A stretch of DNA of 64,000 bases from Chloroflexota bacterium (GCA_005883575.1 VBFH01000022.1:62001-126000), one strand, 5' to 3'. Numbered from the stretch's first letter, positions 1 through 10,560 are shown. Numbers and translations: made by a program. The notes: generated from the letters alone by a model not told the origin.

Positions 1-589
1 TGCGGCGGGGTTGCCAGGTCGGCGCGGCCCGGGTGCGCATGCGCCGCAGCGGGGGTCCCGCAGTCGCGAGGATCTCGATCGCCCGAATCATCCGCACCGG
101 GTTGCGAAGGTCAACACCAGGATCGGCGTCGAGGCTCAAGAGCCGCTCACGCAGTGAATCGGTGTCCAGCCGCTCCAGCTCGGCGCGAAGCGCGGGATCA
201 GGGGGAATCCCCGTCAGCGTGAAACCGTCGCACAGCGCGTCGACGTACAGCATCGTCCCGCCTTCGACGATCGGGAGACGGCCCCGCGACACGATGTCTT
301 CGATCGCGGCTCGCGCGCCCTCGACGTACTGCGCGGCGTTGAAGCTCGCCGCCGGATCAACGAAATCGATCATGTGATAGCGAACTTGTTGCCGTTGGTC
401 AGGGCCTGGCTTGTTGGTCGCGATGTCGAGGCGCTGGTAGACCTGCCGCGAATCCGCGACGACAATCTCGCCGCTTAGCTCCAGGGCAAGCTCAAATGCC
501 AGCTGCGACTTGCCGATCCCGGTCGGCCCCACGACGACCGGAACTGTCGTCAGTAGTTTCGGCGGAAGTGGCGCGTCAGCTCCTGCCAC
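1..589 (-). CDS. miaA: tRNA dimethylallyltransferase MiaA (N-terminal part; gene runs off the window start)
   Basis: Manual minus-strand translation gives VVVGPTGIGKSQLAFELALELSGEIVVADSRQVYQRLDIATNKPG, the P-loop and DSRQVY motifs of MiaA. Start is GTG at 589 or CTG at 553 (CTGA overlap with the mutL stop). Confidence 0.9.
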   Translation of the reverse strand, partial: MAGADAPLPPKLLTTVPVVVGPTGIGKSQLAFELALELSGEIVVADSRQVYQRLDIATNKPGPDQRQQVRYHMIDFVDPAASFNAAQYVEGARAAIEDIVSRGRLPIVEGGTMLYVDALCDGFTLTGIPPDPALRAELERLDTDSLRERLLSLDADPGVDLRNPVRMIRAIEILATAGPPLRRMRTRAAPTWQPRR

Positions 590-2199
590 TCGACCAGGAG
601 TCGGGTCGGACGCCCGTGCGGACAGGTGATCGATTCTTCGGCCGCTTCAAGATCCGCCAGCAGGCGGCGCTGCTCGGCGACGTCGAGCACGTCGCCAAAC
701 CGCACCGCGGAGTGGCATGCGAGCGCCGCGGCGGCGTTTTCGATGGCGCCATCTCCCCGGCTCTCGGCCAGCGCGCCCAGCGTCTCCTGGATTGCGGCGG
801 TTGCCCGCCCCGCCGGGAGCTCGATCGGCACCGCGGTGATGCGCAGGCTGCGCGGCCCGAACTCCTCGTACTCGAGTCCAAGGTTGGCCAGGTCGGCTCG
901 GTGCTCGGCAGCCGCGGCGATCAGTGCTGGCTCCAGATCCACAGCTTGCGGAATCAGGAGGGGCTGGCTGGCGCCCCGCCCGCTGCGCAGCCGCTCCAGC
1001 AGCCGGTTGTAGAGGACACGTTCATGGGCCGCGTGCTGGTCAACCAGGACCAGCCCGTGGGGGCCTTCGGCGACCAGGTAGCCGGGTCCGGCCTGGCCGA
1101 TCGGGCGCAGGACCGCGGCCGGCGCGTGACCGTTCGTCTCTACCGCTGCCGCGGTCCAAGGTCCGTCGTGCAGCGTGAGCTGCGGGCCGGAGACGGTCGC
1201 GGTCGCGGCGGGTGGGCCCTCCGTCGGGCGGTAGCGAAACGGGTCGCTGCCGTCCAGCGCGGAACGCACCGCTCGCTGCAGAGCCGCGAAGACCGCGCCT
1301 TCATCGCGAAATCGGACCTCCTTCTTCGCCGGATGGACGTTCACGTCGACAAGCTCGGGATCGATGCCGACGTCGATGACGGCGATTGGATGGCGGCCGC
1401 GCTCGAGCCGTCCCTGATAGCACTCCTCGAGGGCGTAGACAAGCGACCTTGCGCTGATCGGCCGCCCGTTGACCGCGAGCACCATGCCGTCGCGGCTGCC
1501 CCGACTGAGGCGCGGCTGGCTCACCAGGCCGGCGACCAGCGGCATGCCGATCATCTCCAGCATCTCAGCGGCGACCGGGGGACCGTAAACAGCGGCGATC
1601 GCGCGCCGCCGGTCGCCGTCGCCGTTGCTGCTCACCGCCGCACGGCTGTCGATCGTGAGATGGAAGCGGACGTGCGGGTGGAGCAGCGCGAACGCGCTGA
1701 CCACGTCCTTGATGGCCGCGACCTCGGTCGCGTCGCTCTTGAGAAACTTGAGTCGCGCCGGCAGGTTGGCGAACAGGTCGCGAACCTCGATCGCGACTCC
1801 CGGCAGGAGCGGCCCCACCCCCTGCTCGACGACCTCGCCGTTGCGGACCCGAAGCGTCGCGCCACCGCTGGCGCATTCCACGTCCGCCACGGCGGCAATG
1901 CTCGCCAGCGCTTCGCCGCGAAAACCAAAGGATTCGATGACCGCGAGGTCGGCCAGCGACGTCAGCTTGCTGGTCGTATGGCGGACGAACGCGAGGCCCA
2001 CCTCGTCCGCGGGGATGCCGGCGCCGTCATCGCTGACGCGGATCGAGATCTTGCCGGCGCCACGGACGTCGATGCTGATCCGCCGGGCGCTAGCGTCGAG
2101 GGCGTTTTCGACCAGCTCCTTCACCACCGATGCCGGGCGCTCGATCACCTCGCCCGCGGCGATCGCGTCAGCGACCTCGGGCGCGAGCATCTGGATCAT
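550..2199 (-). CDS. mutL: DNA mismatch repair protein MutL
   Basis: MIQMLAPEVADAIAAGEVIERPASVVKELVENALDA; adjacent to mutS; ATGA overlap. Confidence 0.97.
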   Translation of the reverse strand: MIQMLAPEVADAIAAGEVIERPASVVKELVENALDASARRISIDVRGAGKISIRVSDDGAGIPADEVGLAFVRHTTSKLTSLADLAVIESFGFRGEALASIAAVADVECASGGATLRVRNGEVVEQGVGPLLPGVAIEVRDLFANLPARLKFLKSDATEVAAIKDVVSAFALLHPHVRFHLTIDSRAAVSSNGDGDRRRAIAAVYGPPVAAEMLEMIGMPLVAGLVSQPRLSRGSRDGMVLAVNGRPISARSLVYALEECYQGRLERGRHPIAVIDVGIDPELVDVNVHPAKKEVRFRDEGAVFAALQRAVRSALDGSDPFRYRPTEGPPAATATVSGPQLTLHDGPWTAAAVETNGHAPAAVLRPIGQAGPGYLVAEGPHGLVLVDQHAAHERVLYNRLLERLRSGRGASQPLLIPQAVDLEPALIAAAAEHRADLANLGLEYEEFGPRSLRITAVPIELPAGRATAAIQETLGALAESRGDGAIENAAAALACHSAVRFGDVLDVAEQRRLLADLEAAEESITCPHGRPTRLLVEWQELTRHFRRNY

Positions 2200-4673
2200 G
2201 AAGTCAACTTTGCGCGCAGCTGATACAGCTTCTGCAACGCCTCGAGCGGGCTGAGCGAGGCGGGGTCGATGCCTTCGAGCTCTTTGCGCAGCGGGTCAGG
2301 GGCGAGCTCGATCGGCAAGCCCAGCTGAAGCTCGGGCGGTTCGAGCGGGCGCTGGCGCTCGAGCTCACCCAGGACATCCCGCGCGCGAGCGATGACAGCA
2401 GCCGGTAGTCCGGCCACCGCCGCCACGTGGATTCCATATGAACGGTCCGCGCCTCCGGGGACGACACGATGCAGGAAGCGCACGGTGTCCCCGTCCTCGA
2501 GCACCTCGACCCGCTGATTTCGCACCCGCGGCAATCGCTCTGCGAGGGCAGTCAGTTCGTGATAGTGAGTCGCGAACAGCGTGCGACATCCGAGCTTCGG
2601 TGCGTCATGCAAGAACTCGACCACCGCCTGGGCGATCGAAACTCCGTCATAGGTCGACGTCCCCCTCCCCACCTCGTCAAGGATCACGAGTGATGCCCTT
2701 GTCGCGTGGCTGAGGATGTTGGCGGTCTCGGTCATCTCGACCATGAAAGTGGACATGCCGGCGCTGATGTCGTCATGGGCGCCGACACGCGTGAACACTC
2801 GGTCGGTGAGACCGATCACGGCGCTCTCCGCCGGGACGAAGCTGCCGCACTGCGCCAGCAGGACGATGACCGCGGCCTGCCGCAGGTAGGTCGATTTGCC
2901 CGCCATGTTGGGGCCGGTGAGGATCACGATCTGCGCTCCGTCCGGATCCAGGTTCAGGTCGTTCGGGACGAACTGGCCCGCCGGCGCGCTTTGTTCGACC
3001 AGGGGGTGCCTTCCCGCTTTGATCGAGAGCTCCAGGCCGGCATTGACCTCGGGGCGTCGCCAGCCGTGCTCGGCCGCAGCGAGCGCCAGGCTGAGCAGGG
3101 CGTCGATCCTTCCGATCGCCTGCGCGCTGGCTCGCAGTGACGGCGCGTTCGCGGCGACTGTTTCTGCGAGCGCGTGGAGGATCTCGAGCTCGCGTGCTGC
3201 GATCCTCTCCTGCGCGCTGAGCACGATCGCTTCCTTCTCTTTCAGCTCTGGCGTGATGTAGCGCTCGCCGCCGGTGAGCGTTTGCTTCCGCACGAAGTCG
3301 TCGGGAAGCGGCTGCGCGTTGGAGTGGCTCACCTCGATGTAGTAACCGAAGACCCGGTTGAAGCCAACCTTGAGCGGGCGGATGCCTGTGCGCCGGCGCT
3401 CCGCGTCTTCGAGCTTTGCGATCCACTCGCGGGCGCCCTTGGAGGCGTCAGAGATCGCGTCGAGGTCAGCGTCGAAGCCGGGCCTGATAACTCGGTCACG
3501 GCTGCCGGCCGGCGGATCCTCGATCAGGGCGCGGGCAAGCAACGCCGTGAGCTGCGGAGCTGATGTCACCTGGGCCGCCAACTCCCGCGTCACAAGGGCG
3601 GAGCACTGGCCCAGCGAAGCCTGAACCGCAGGGATGGCGTCCAGCGAGCGCCGGAGCAAGACCAGCTCACGGGCGCTGGAGTGGCCCTGGGCGGAACGCG
3701 CCACCAGGCGCTCAAGATCGCCCACGGGCTTGAGAACCTCACGCAAGTGGTCCCGGGTCGCGGGTGCGGCGAGGAGCTCGTCGACCGCGGCCAGCCGGAG
3801 CTCGATCGATTCCACGTCGCGTAGCGGTGCGGTCAGCCACGAGCGAAGCTGGCGGGCGCCAACTGGCGTCGACGTGCGGTCGACCAGCGCCCCCAATGCC
3901 GGCAGCTCGAGGTTGCGCACCGTTGCGGCGTCCAGGGTCATGGTGGCGTCCGCCGAGTAGGTGCGGACCGACAGCGAACCCGGCCCGATGCGGGTCTGGT
4001 TCTGTCTCAGGTAATCGAGCACCACGCCCGCCGCGCCCACCGCGAGAGGTGAGTCGGCCGCGCCGACTGAAGCCGGGAAGGCGATGCCGAGAACGTCCTT
4101 CAGCCGCTGCTGGCCCCGCACCGGATCGAATCGGTACTCCTCGATCTTCGGCGGGGTGAGCAGCTCCGCCGGAGCAAGGCGTTCGAGCTCCGACGGCAGC
4201 CGGTCGGCCGGCAATTGGCACAGCATTAGCTCCCCGGTCGACACCTCGCATGCGGCGAGCCCGGCCTCCGTGCCCTTGGTCCAGGCCGCAACCAGGTAGT
4301 TCGTCCGCGAAGGCTCGAGATATGCGTCTTCGACCACCGTGCCTGGGGTCAGGACGCGCGTGACGTCTCTACGGACGACCTTGTTCTTGATTGCCGGCTC
4401 GACCTGGTCGCAGATCACGACCTTGTGTCCGGCGCGCAGCAGCTTCCCAACGTATGACTGCCAGGCGTGATGTGGGACGCCGCACATGGGCGCGCGTCCG
4501 GTCTTGCCCAGCGGCCGCGACGTGAGCTGCACTCCCATGATCGGCGCCGCGACCTTGGCGTCGTCGAAGAAGATCTCGTAAAAGTCGCCGAGCCTGAAGA
4601 GCAGGATCCCGTCGGGGTGCTTGTCTCGCGCCTCCTGGTACTGCCGCATGACCGGAGTGGCGGGGATGGTCAC
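2196..4673 (-). CDS. mutS: DNA mismatch repair protein MutS
   Basis: TPVMRQYQEARDKHPDGILLFRLGDFYEIFFDDA and GPNMAGKSTYLRQ motifs; GTG start in GTGA overlap. Confidence 0.98.
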   Translation of the reverse strand: MTIPATPVMRQYQEARDKHPDGILLFRLGDFYEIFFDDAKVAAPIMGVQLTSRPLGKTGRAPMCGVPHHAWQSYVGKLLRAGHKVVICDQVEPAIKNKVVRRDVTRVLTPGTVVEDAYLEPSRTNYLVAAWTKGTEAGLAACEVSTGELMLCQLPADRLPSELERLAPAELLTPPKIEEYRFDPVRGQQRLKDVLGIAFPASVGAADSPLAVGAAGVVLDYLRQNQTRIGPGSLSVRTYSADATMTLDAATVRNLELPALGALVDRTSTPVGARQLRSWLTAPLRDVESIELRLAAVDELLAAPATRDHLREVLKPVGDLERLVARSAQGHSSARELVLLRRSLDAIPAVQASLGQCSALVTRELAAQVTSAPQLTALLARALIEDPPAGSRDRVIRPGFDADLDAISDASKGAREWIAKLEDAERRRTGIRPLKVGFNRVFGYYIEVSHSNAQPLPDDFVRKQTLTGGERYITPELKEKEAIVLSAQERIAARELEILHALAETVAANAPSLRASAQAIGRIDALLSLALAAAEHGWRRPEVNAGLELSIKAGRHPLVEQSAPAGQFVPNDLNLDPDGAQIVILTGPNMAGKSTYLRQAAVIVLLAQCGSFVPAESAVIGLTDRVFTRVGAHDDISAGMSTFMVEMTETANILSHATRASLVILDEVGRGTSTYDGVSIAQAVVEFLHDAPKLGCRTLFATHYHELTALAERLPRVRNQRVEVLEDGDTVRFLHRVVPGGADRSYGIHVAAVAGLPAAVIARARDVLGELERQRPLEPPELQLGLPIELAPDPLRKELEGIDPASLSPLEALQKLYQLRAKLTS

Positions 4674-5950
4674 GCCGCCGGCAATCCCGTGAGCTGTCCA
4701 GCGGTCGCGTGCATGACGAGCATGTTGAGGACTTCGCCCGCCACGATGTCGCCGGGCCGCAGCACGATTGCGCGCTTTCCCTGGCGGATGCGGCCGAATG
4801 GCCGATGGAGCTCATCGCGGCCTTCGATGAGGACCTCCACCTCGCGGCCGATCCACCGCGCCGTCTTGCGGGCCGCGATCCCGCGCGAGAGCGCGAGGAG
4901 ATCGTTCAGCCGCCGCAGCTTTTCTTCGTGTGGGACATCGTCTGCCATTCGCGCCGCCGCGTAGGTGGTGGGGCGCGGCGAGTACATCGCGATGTGGACC
5001 ACGTCGAACTCCAACTCTTCAACGAGGGCGCGCGTGTTCATGTATGCGGACTCTGACTCGCCGGGGAAGCCTACGATCACGTCGGTCACGAGCCCGATGT
5101 CCGGCATGAGCCGCCGCGCGTTCTCGACGATTGCCCGGTAGTGGCGCGTCTGGTAACCGCGGGCCATCCGCTTCAGCACCGTGTCGTCCCCGGACTGAAC
5201 CGGGAGCTGCAGCTCTCGACAGACCACGTCGCTCGACGCCATCACCTCGAGCAACTCGACCTCGAGGTCCTGCGGATGCGAGGTGAGGAAGCGAAGGCGC
5301 TTCAGTCCCGGAATCCTCTCGACCTCCCGCACCAGCGCCGCCAGCCCGCCACCACCATTCGGGTCCCGATAGTCGTCGACGTTCTGACCCAAAAGGACGA
5401 CCTCGCGAGCCCCGTCGTCGACCGCCTGTCGACATTCGGCCACGACCGCCGCCATCGGCACATGCTTCTCGCGCCCGCGAACCTTCGGCACGATGCAGAA
5501 GGTGCAGTTGTGATCGCAGCCCTGGATGACACGCACGTAGTGGCTGACCCCGGTCCGTCCGGCGTGCGGCAGAGCCTCGCCTTGCGAGTAGTCGTAGCGA
5601 GCTTCGAGCTCGGCGACGAACGGTTCGTAGTCACCGATCGGGACCACCGCGTCCAGGTGCGGGAAGCGGCTGCGCAGCTCCTCGCCCTCCTTCCCCACCA
5701 GACAGCCTGTCAGCGCGATAGTGCGTTCCGCTGTCTTCCACTCCTTCAACTCGTGGAGCTTCGAGTAGACGCGGTTCTCCGACGCCTGGCGCACGACACA
5801 CGTGTTGAGGATGGCGACGTCCGCTCGCTCCAGCGAGTCCTCGACGTAGCCGGCAGCCAGCAGCCTTCGGGCGAGGCTCTCCGAATCAGCCGAATTCATC
5901 TGGCATCCGATCGTCCAGATGCTGAACGACCTGGTCTGGACTCCCGTCAG
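4670..5950 (-). CDS. miaB: tRNA-2-methylthio-N6-dimethylallyladenosine synthase MiaB (radical SAM methylthiotransferase)
   Basis: Radical-SAM motif GCDHNCTFCIVP. The supplied ORF starts at Met 5899, but the frame continues upstream as LTGVQTRSFSIWTIGCQ-MNSADSE, restoring the conserved GCQMN cysteine. Best start is CTG at 5950. Confidence 0.93.
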   Translation of the reverse strand: MTGVQTRSFSIWTIGCQMNSADSESLARRLLAAGYVEDSLERADVAILNTCVVRQASENRVYSKLHELKEWKTAERTIALTGCLVGKEGEELRSRFPHLDAVVPIGDYEPFVAELEARYDYSQGEALPHAGRTGVSHYVRVIQGCDHNCTFCIVPKVRGREKHVPMAAVVAECRQAVDDGAREVVLLGQNVDDYRDPNGGGGLAALVREVERIPGLKRLRFLTSHPQDLEVELLEVMASSDVVCRELQLPVQSGDDTVLKRMARGYQTRHYRAIVENARRLMPDIGLVTDVIVGFPGESESAYMNTRALVEELEFDVVHIAMYSPRPTTYAAARMADDVPHEEKLRRLNDLLALSRGIAARKTARWIGREVEVLIEGRDELHRPFGRIRQGKRAIVLRPGDIVAGEVLNMLVMHATAGQLTGLPAA

Positions 5951-6255
5951 CGACTCTCCACGAGCAGCCGGATTCCTGTTCGCTCCTCGCCGTCGATCGA
6001 GATGTCGATGAACGCCGGGATGCAGACGAGGTCAAGACCGCCCGGAGCCACGTACCCACGCGAGATGGCGATCGCCTTGACCGCCTGGTTGATCGCCCCC
6101 GCGCCGATGGCCTGGACTTCGACCCGACCCTTGCTACGGATCACGCCCGCGATCGCCCCCGCGACGGCGACCGGCTTCGAGGTGGCCGAAACCTTGAGCA
6201 CCTCTACTGGAGCGCGCTCCGCTGACATTGCTGGAACCCCTTCAAACATGTTCAC
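5947..6255 (-). CDS. spoVS: Stage V sporulation protein S family (SpoVS)
   Basis: EVLKVSATSKPVAVAGAIAGVIRSKGRVEVQAIGAGAINQAVKAIAISRGYV is canonical SpoVS; conserved rny-ymdB-spoVS order. Confidence 0.93.
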   Translation of the reverse strand: MNMFEGVPAMSAERAPVEVLKVSATSKPVAVAGAIAGVIRSKGRVEVQAIGAGAINQAVKAIAISRGYVAPGGLDLVCIPAFIDISIDGEERTGIRLLVESR

Positions 6256-7033
6256 GGTCGATTCGCTGGATGGACGTAGCCCGGCCGCTGGAACCATTAA
6301 TGGTAACCAGTACGGAATTGAATGTCACTGGGCCAGACGCCACCACGAAGCGGTTCGGAACCCCGGTCAGGAAGCGTTGGATGACGACGTTCTTGTCCAT
6401 GCCGATGCATCCGTCCCGTGGCCCCACCATGCCGACGTCGGTCACGTAGGCGGTGCCGCCGGGCAGGACCCGCGCATCGGCGGTCGGCACATGCGTGTGG
6501 GTGCCCACCACGGCGCTTGCCCGGCCGTCGAGATACCACCCCATGGCGGCCTTCTCCGAGGTCGCCTCCGCGTGCATATCGCAGAAGACGATCCGGACCT
6601 CGGGGTGAGCCGCCAGGATTGCATCCGCCGCCCGAAAGGGGTCGTCGAGCGAGTCCAGGAAGATCCGGCCGATCAGGTTCAGGACCAGGACCTGGCGGCC
6701 GCCGGCCCCGACCACGCACCAACCCTGGCCGGGTGCGGAGGGCGGATAGTTCGCGGGCCGCAGCACGTTCTGAAGGCTCGGCAGCTCGCCGAGGAAGTCC
6801 TTTTGCGCGAAGACGTGGTTGCCGCTCGTGATCACGTCTGCGCCCGCGCCTTTGAGCTCCGCGGCGATCTTGGCGGTAAGGCCAAAACCGCCGGCCGCGT
6901 TCTCGCCGTTCAGGATGGTCAGGTTCGGCCGGAGCTCCTTCTTCAGGCCGGGCAGCAGCGCCTTGACCGCGTCGCGGCCGGGATGCCCGACTACGTCCGC
7001 AATGAAAAGAATCCTGAATTCGCTGTCAGGCAC
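6242..7033 (-). CDS. ymdB: YmdB-type metallophosphoesterase (TIGR00282 family)
   Basis: FRILFIADVVGHPGRDAVKALLPGLKKEL...NGENAAGGFGLT...SGNHVFAQK; ORF track start 7051 (TTG) lies in the terminator T-tract, so GTG at 7033 is likelier. Confidence 0.92.
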   Translation of the reverse strand: MPDSEFRILFIADVVGHPGRDAVKALLPGLKKELRPNLTILNGENAAGGFGLTAKIAAELKGAGADVITSGNHVFAQKDFLGELPSLQNVLRPANYPPSAPGQGWCVVGAGGRQVLVLNLIGRIFLDSLDDPFRAADAILAAHPEVRIVFCDMHAEATSEKAAMGWYLDGRASAVVGTHTHVPTADARVLPGGTAYVTDVGMVGPRDGCIGMDKNVVIQRFLTGVPNRFVVASGPVTFNSVLVTINGSSGRATSIQRIDREHV

Positions 7034-7050
7034 CGTTTGATTCTCGGGCA

Positions 7051-7082
7051 AAAAGAAAAGGGAGCCCTTGCGGGCTCCCTTC
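7051..7082 (-). terminator. Intrinsic terminator downstream of rny
   Basis: Minus strand: GGGAGCCC-GCAA-GGGCTCCC followed by TTTTCTTTTT, directly after the rny stop at 7088. Confidence 0.85.
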
Positions 7083-7087
7083 GATGA

Positions 7088-8626
7088 TCACTTCGCGTAC
7101 TCCACGGCCCTCGTCTCGCGCACCACGGTGACGCGGATCTGGCCTGGGAAGCTCAGCTCGGATTCGATTCTTTTGGCGATGTCCCTGGCCATCAGCTGAG
7201 CAGCCGTATCGTCGATCTGCTCGGGCTTGACCAGGATCCGGACCTCGCGTCCGGCCTGGATGGCGTAGGACTGCTGGACGCCCTGGAACGAGTTGGCGAT
7301 CTCCTCGAGCTTCTCGAGCCGTTTGACGTAGGCCTCGAGCGACTCTCTGCGCGCCCCCGGGCGCGCGGCGGAGATCGCGTCAGCGGCGATCAACAACAGC
7401 GCCTCGATGGTGTGTGGCTCCTCGTCGTAGTGGTGCGCGCGCACGGCGTGCACCACCTGAGCTGGAACCGCGTGTCGCTGCAAAAGGTCCGCGCCGATGA
7501 CGGCGTGCGAGCCCTCGACCTCATGGTCGATGGCCTTGCCGATATCGTGCAGCAGGCCCGACAGCTTGGCGATCCGAACGTCGGCGCCGATCTCGGACGC
7601 CATCATGGCGGCGAGATGGGCGACCTCCTTGGAGTGGTTGAGCACCTGTTGGCCGTAGCTGGTGCGGAACCGCAGGATCCCGAGATGGCGTACGACCTCC
7701 GGGTGGAGGCCCTGGAGACCGAGTTCCAGGACTGCCGCCTCTCCCTCCTCTTTGACCCTCTGCAGGACCTCCTGGCGGGATTTGGCGACGATCTCTTCGA
7801 TCCTGGCCGGATGGATGCGTCCATCCACGATGAGCTTGTTGAGCGCGACCCTGGCCACCTCGCGGCGGACGGGGTCAAAGCCGCTGATGATCACGGCCTC
7901 GGGGGTGTCGTCGACGATGAGGTCGATCCCTGTGGCCTGCTGAAGCGCGCGGATGTTGCGCCCTTCCTTGCCGATGATGCGGCCCTTCAGCTCGTCGGTC
8001 GGTAGAGGTAGGACGGAGACCGAGACCTCCGCGGTCTGGTCGGCGGCGATGCGCTGAATCGACTCGGTGACGATCTCCCGAGCTCGCCGCTCGCTTTCGT
8101 CACGGGCCGAGAGCTCGGATTCGCGGACCTTGCGCGCAACCTCGTTGCGCAGGTCCTGCTCGACCTGTGCCATCAAGATGCCCTGAGCCTCCTGTCGCGT
8201 CATGTTGGCGACGCGCTGGAGCTCTTTCTCCTGCTGGCGATAGCTCTCCTCGAGCTTGGCCTTGATGTCGTCGAGCACCTTCTGCTGGTTGCCCAGCTCC
8301 CGCTCACGGCGGTTGAGATCCTCGGTCTTGCGATCGAGGTTCTCCTCTTTCTGGAGAAGTCGCTTTTCGATCTGCTGTGACTGCGCCCGGTACTCCCGGG
8401 CTTCCTGCTCCGCGGCGGTGCGGACTTTGACGGCGTCCTCTTTGGCTTCCAGCAGCTTTTCCTTGGCCTGGGTTTCAGCCTCGACCAGGGTCTGCTGGGC
8501 CTTGAGCTCGAGGACGTGACTCCCGTTGCTCTGGCGGCGCTGAAGCAGCAGATAAGCCACCCCAAAGCCGCCTGCGAGGGCCACCGCAGCCACCACGAGT
8601 AGCAATACGTAGGCGAAGACAGGCAT
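7088..8626 (-). CDS. rny: Ribonuclease Y
   Basis: N-terminal TM, coiled coil, KH ([28 protein letters not shown]) and HD ([16 protein letters not shown]) domains; start [10 protein letters not shown] with SD GAGGTG. Confidence 0.97.
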   Translation of the reverse strand: MPVFAYVLLLVVAAVALAGGFGVAYLLLQRRQSNGSHVLELKAQQTLVEAETQAKEKLLEAKEDAVKVRTAAEQEAREYRAQSQQIEKRLLQKEENLDRKTEDLNRRERELGNQQKVLDDIKAKLEESYRQQEKELQRVANMTRQEAQGILMAQVEQDLRNEVARKVRESELSARDESERRAREIVTESIQRIAADQTAEVSVSVLPLPTDELKGRIIGKEGRNIRALQQATGIDLIVDDTPEAVIISGFDPVRREVARVALNKLIVDGRIHPARIEEIVAKSRQEVLQRVKEEGEAAVLELGLQGLHPEVVRHLGILRFRTSYGQQVLNHSKEVAHLAAMMASEIGADVRIAKLSGLLHDIGKAIDHEVEGSHAVIGADLLQRHAVPAQVVHAVRAHHYDEEPHTIEALLLIAADAISAARPGARRESLEAYVKRLEKLEEIANSFQGVQQSYAIQAGREVRILVKPEQIDDTAAQLMARDIAKRIESELSFPGQIRVTVVRETRAVEYAK

Positions 8627-8721
8627 GACAAGCACCTCGTTAATTCGATTGTCAAAGTGCGTGACCACGGCAGGACCCTGCCTGGGTCCCACCTCGGGTT
8701 GGCTCTATGACTTGCGGGCCT

Positions 8722-8743
8722 CAAAAACGGGTCCGCGTGACCC
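8722..8743 (-). terminator. Intrinsic terminator downstream of recX
   Basis: Minus strand: GGGTC-ACGCG-GACCC-GTTTTTG just after the recX stop. Confidence 0.65.
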
Positions 8744-8748
8744 TGATT

Positions 8749-9309
8749 CTAGGGGTCTGGAGTGTCGCCTGTCCCCCGCCACACGCCCTCACACACCGCT
8801 CTGGCGACGTTCATCGGAAAGCCGCGCCGAAGCAGCTTGGCTCCCACCGAGTGCAGCAACTCGCGGTAGCTTGCATACCGGGTATTGCCGGCGAGGCGGT
8901 CAGCCAGCCGGTGAGCCGCCAGCAGTTGCTTGTGGGGATCTAGCCGCTCCAGGGCTCGCTCAGCGGTCTCTCGATCGACGCCTCGGGCCGCAAGCTCCGC
9001 TGAGATGGCCAGGGGCCCCAAGGAGCGCGACCGCCTGCGTACGTAATGCTCGGCGAACGTCTGATCACCCAGGAAACCGTGCTCCATCAGTCGGGCCTGG
9101 GCCGAGTCGATCTCGGCCTGGTCATACCCACGGAGGAACAGCTTCCGGCGCAACTCGACGACCGAATGATCGCGCCCGACGATGATCCGGAGCCCGGCGT
9201 CGAATGCCGATCCGCTCGACAGCGGCCGGGAGGCGCGGCGCGAACGCCCCTCGACGGATCTTTGCCGCCCAGGCGGCCCGTCTCCGGGCTCAGCTCCTGC
9301 GCTGCTCAC
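8749..9309 (-). CDS. recX: Regulatory protein RecX
   Basis: SVVELRRKLFLRGYDQAEIDSAQARLMEHGFLGDQTFAEHYVRRRSRSLGPLAISAEL; downstream of recA. Confidence 0.9.
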   Translation of the reverse strand: MSSAGAEPGDGPPGRQRSVEGRSRRASRPLSSGSAFDAGLRIIVGRDHSVVELRRKLFLRGYDQAEIDSAQARLMEHGFLGDQTFAEHYVRRRSRSLGPLAISAELAARGVDRETAERALERLDPHKQLLAAHRLADRLAGNTRYASYRELLHSVGAKLLRRGFPMNVARAVCEGVWRGTGDTPDP

Positions 9310-9408
9310 TTACGCATGCACGATGCGCTCGCTGCCTGCTCGTCGCTTTGGCCGGATCCGGGCCACCTGGATCGGCGAATCTCTCGCCGAGGGTCTTCGG
9401 CCGCGCCT

Positions 9409-10458
9409 CTAGAACTCTTCCGTGGCACCGGCGGGCGACCTTGCCGGCCCGGCGACGCGCAAAGGCGCCGCGCTGCCCGCAGCCTTTTCGCGGACCTTGC
9501 CCTCCATCTCGGCGGACAGGCTGGGGTTCTCCCGCAAGTAGTTGCGGACGTTCTCCCGGCCCTGGCCGAGCCGCTGGTCGCCGTACGACATCCAGGTGCC
9601 GCTCTTGTCCAGGATCCCGTACTCGATCGCGGCGTCGATCAGCGAGCCCTCGCGAGAGATGCCCTCGTTGAACAGGATGTCGAACTCCGCGGAACGGAAT
9701 GGCGGCGCGACCTTGTTCTTGACGACCTTCACCTTCACCCGCGCACCGACCGAATCGAGGCCATTCTTGATCACCTCGACCTTGCGGATGTCGAGCCGGA
9801 CGGAGGAGTAGAACTTCAAGGCGCGACCGCCCGGCTGCGTCTCGGGGTTGCCGAACATGATCCCGACCTTCTCCCTCAGCTGGTTCAGGAAGACCACCGC
9901 GCAGTTCGACTTGGAGATTGCCGCCGTGAGCTTCCGGAGAGCCTGTGACATCAGCCGCGCCTGCAAGCCGACGTGGGCGTCCCCCATCTCGCCTTCGATC
10001 TCAGCCTTCGGCACGAGCGCGGCGACCGAGTCGATCACGATCACGTCGACGGCGTTGGACCGCACGAGCACCTCCACGATCTCGAGCGCCTGCTCGCCCG
10101 TGTCGGGCTGGCTGATCAGCAGGTCGTCGATCTTCACGCCGATGCGTGACGCGTAGAGCGGATCCAGCGCGTGCTCGGCGTCGACGAAAGCGGCCACCCC
10201 CCCCGCCTTCTGTGCCTCGGCGATCACGTGCAGCGCGAGTGTGGTCTTGCCCGCTGACTCCGGACCGTAGATCTCGGTCACCCTGCCTCGCGGAATCCCA
10301 CCCACGCCGAGCGCGAGGTCAAGCGGGAGCGCACCGGTCGAGATCACCGTCACCTCACCCCGCTGCGCGACATGCTCGCCCAGCCGCATGATCGCGCCCT
10401 TGCCGTATGCCTTGGTGATCTGGGAAACCGCCGAGTCGAGTGCTTTGTCCTTTTCCAA
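9409..10458 (-). CDS. recA: Recombinase RecA
   Basis: [19 protein letters not shown]...[21 protein letters not shown]...[17 protein letters not shown]. Confidence 0.99.
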   Translation of the reverse strand: MEKDKALDSAVSQITKAYGKGAIMRLGEHVAQRGEVTVISTGALPLDLALGVGGIPRGRVTEIYGPESAGKTTLALHVIAEAQKAGGVAAFVDAEHALDPLYASRIGVKIDDLLISQPDTGEQALEIVEVLVRSNAVDVIVIDSVAALVPKAEIEGEMGDAHVGLQARLMSQALRKLTAAISKSNCAVVFLNQLREKVGIMFGNPETQPGGRALKFYSSVRLDIRKVEVIKNGLDSVGARVKVKVVKNKVAPPFRSAEFDILFNEGISREGSLIDAAIEYGILDKSGTWMSYGDQRLGQGRENVRNYLRENPSLSAEMEGKVREKAAGSAAPLRVAGPARSPAGATEEF

Positions 10459-10531
10459 TTTTTGCTAGATGCCTCCTAGATCGTTTCGGCGAGTGTGGTA
10501 CGGCTGGGCTGAATGCGCAACGCAGGTTGTT

Positions 10532-10560
10532 AAGATATACGAACAGGCGTTCGCTGTCAA
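10532..10560 (-). promoter_or_regulatory. SOS-regulated recA promoter: TTGACA-17 nt-TATCTT with a LexA-type box in the spacer
   Basis: CGAACAGGCGTTCG (10540-10553), a perfect CGAAC-N4-GTTCG palindrome, lies between TTGACA (10555-10560) and TATCTT (10532-10537), about 80 bp upstream of recA. Confidence 0.85.

Noticed and set aside
496-2223. 575-aa plus-strand ORF opposite mutL
   Set aside because: Antisense open frame typical of high-GC codon bias; mutL on the minus strand is unambiguous.
5141-7087. 648-aa plus-strand ORF opposite miaB/spoVS/ymdB
   Set aside because: Spans three clearly coding minus-strand genes; low-complexity charged composition, no recognisable domain.
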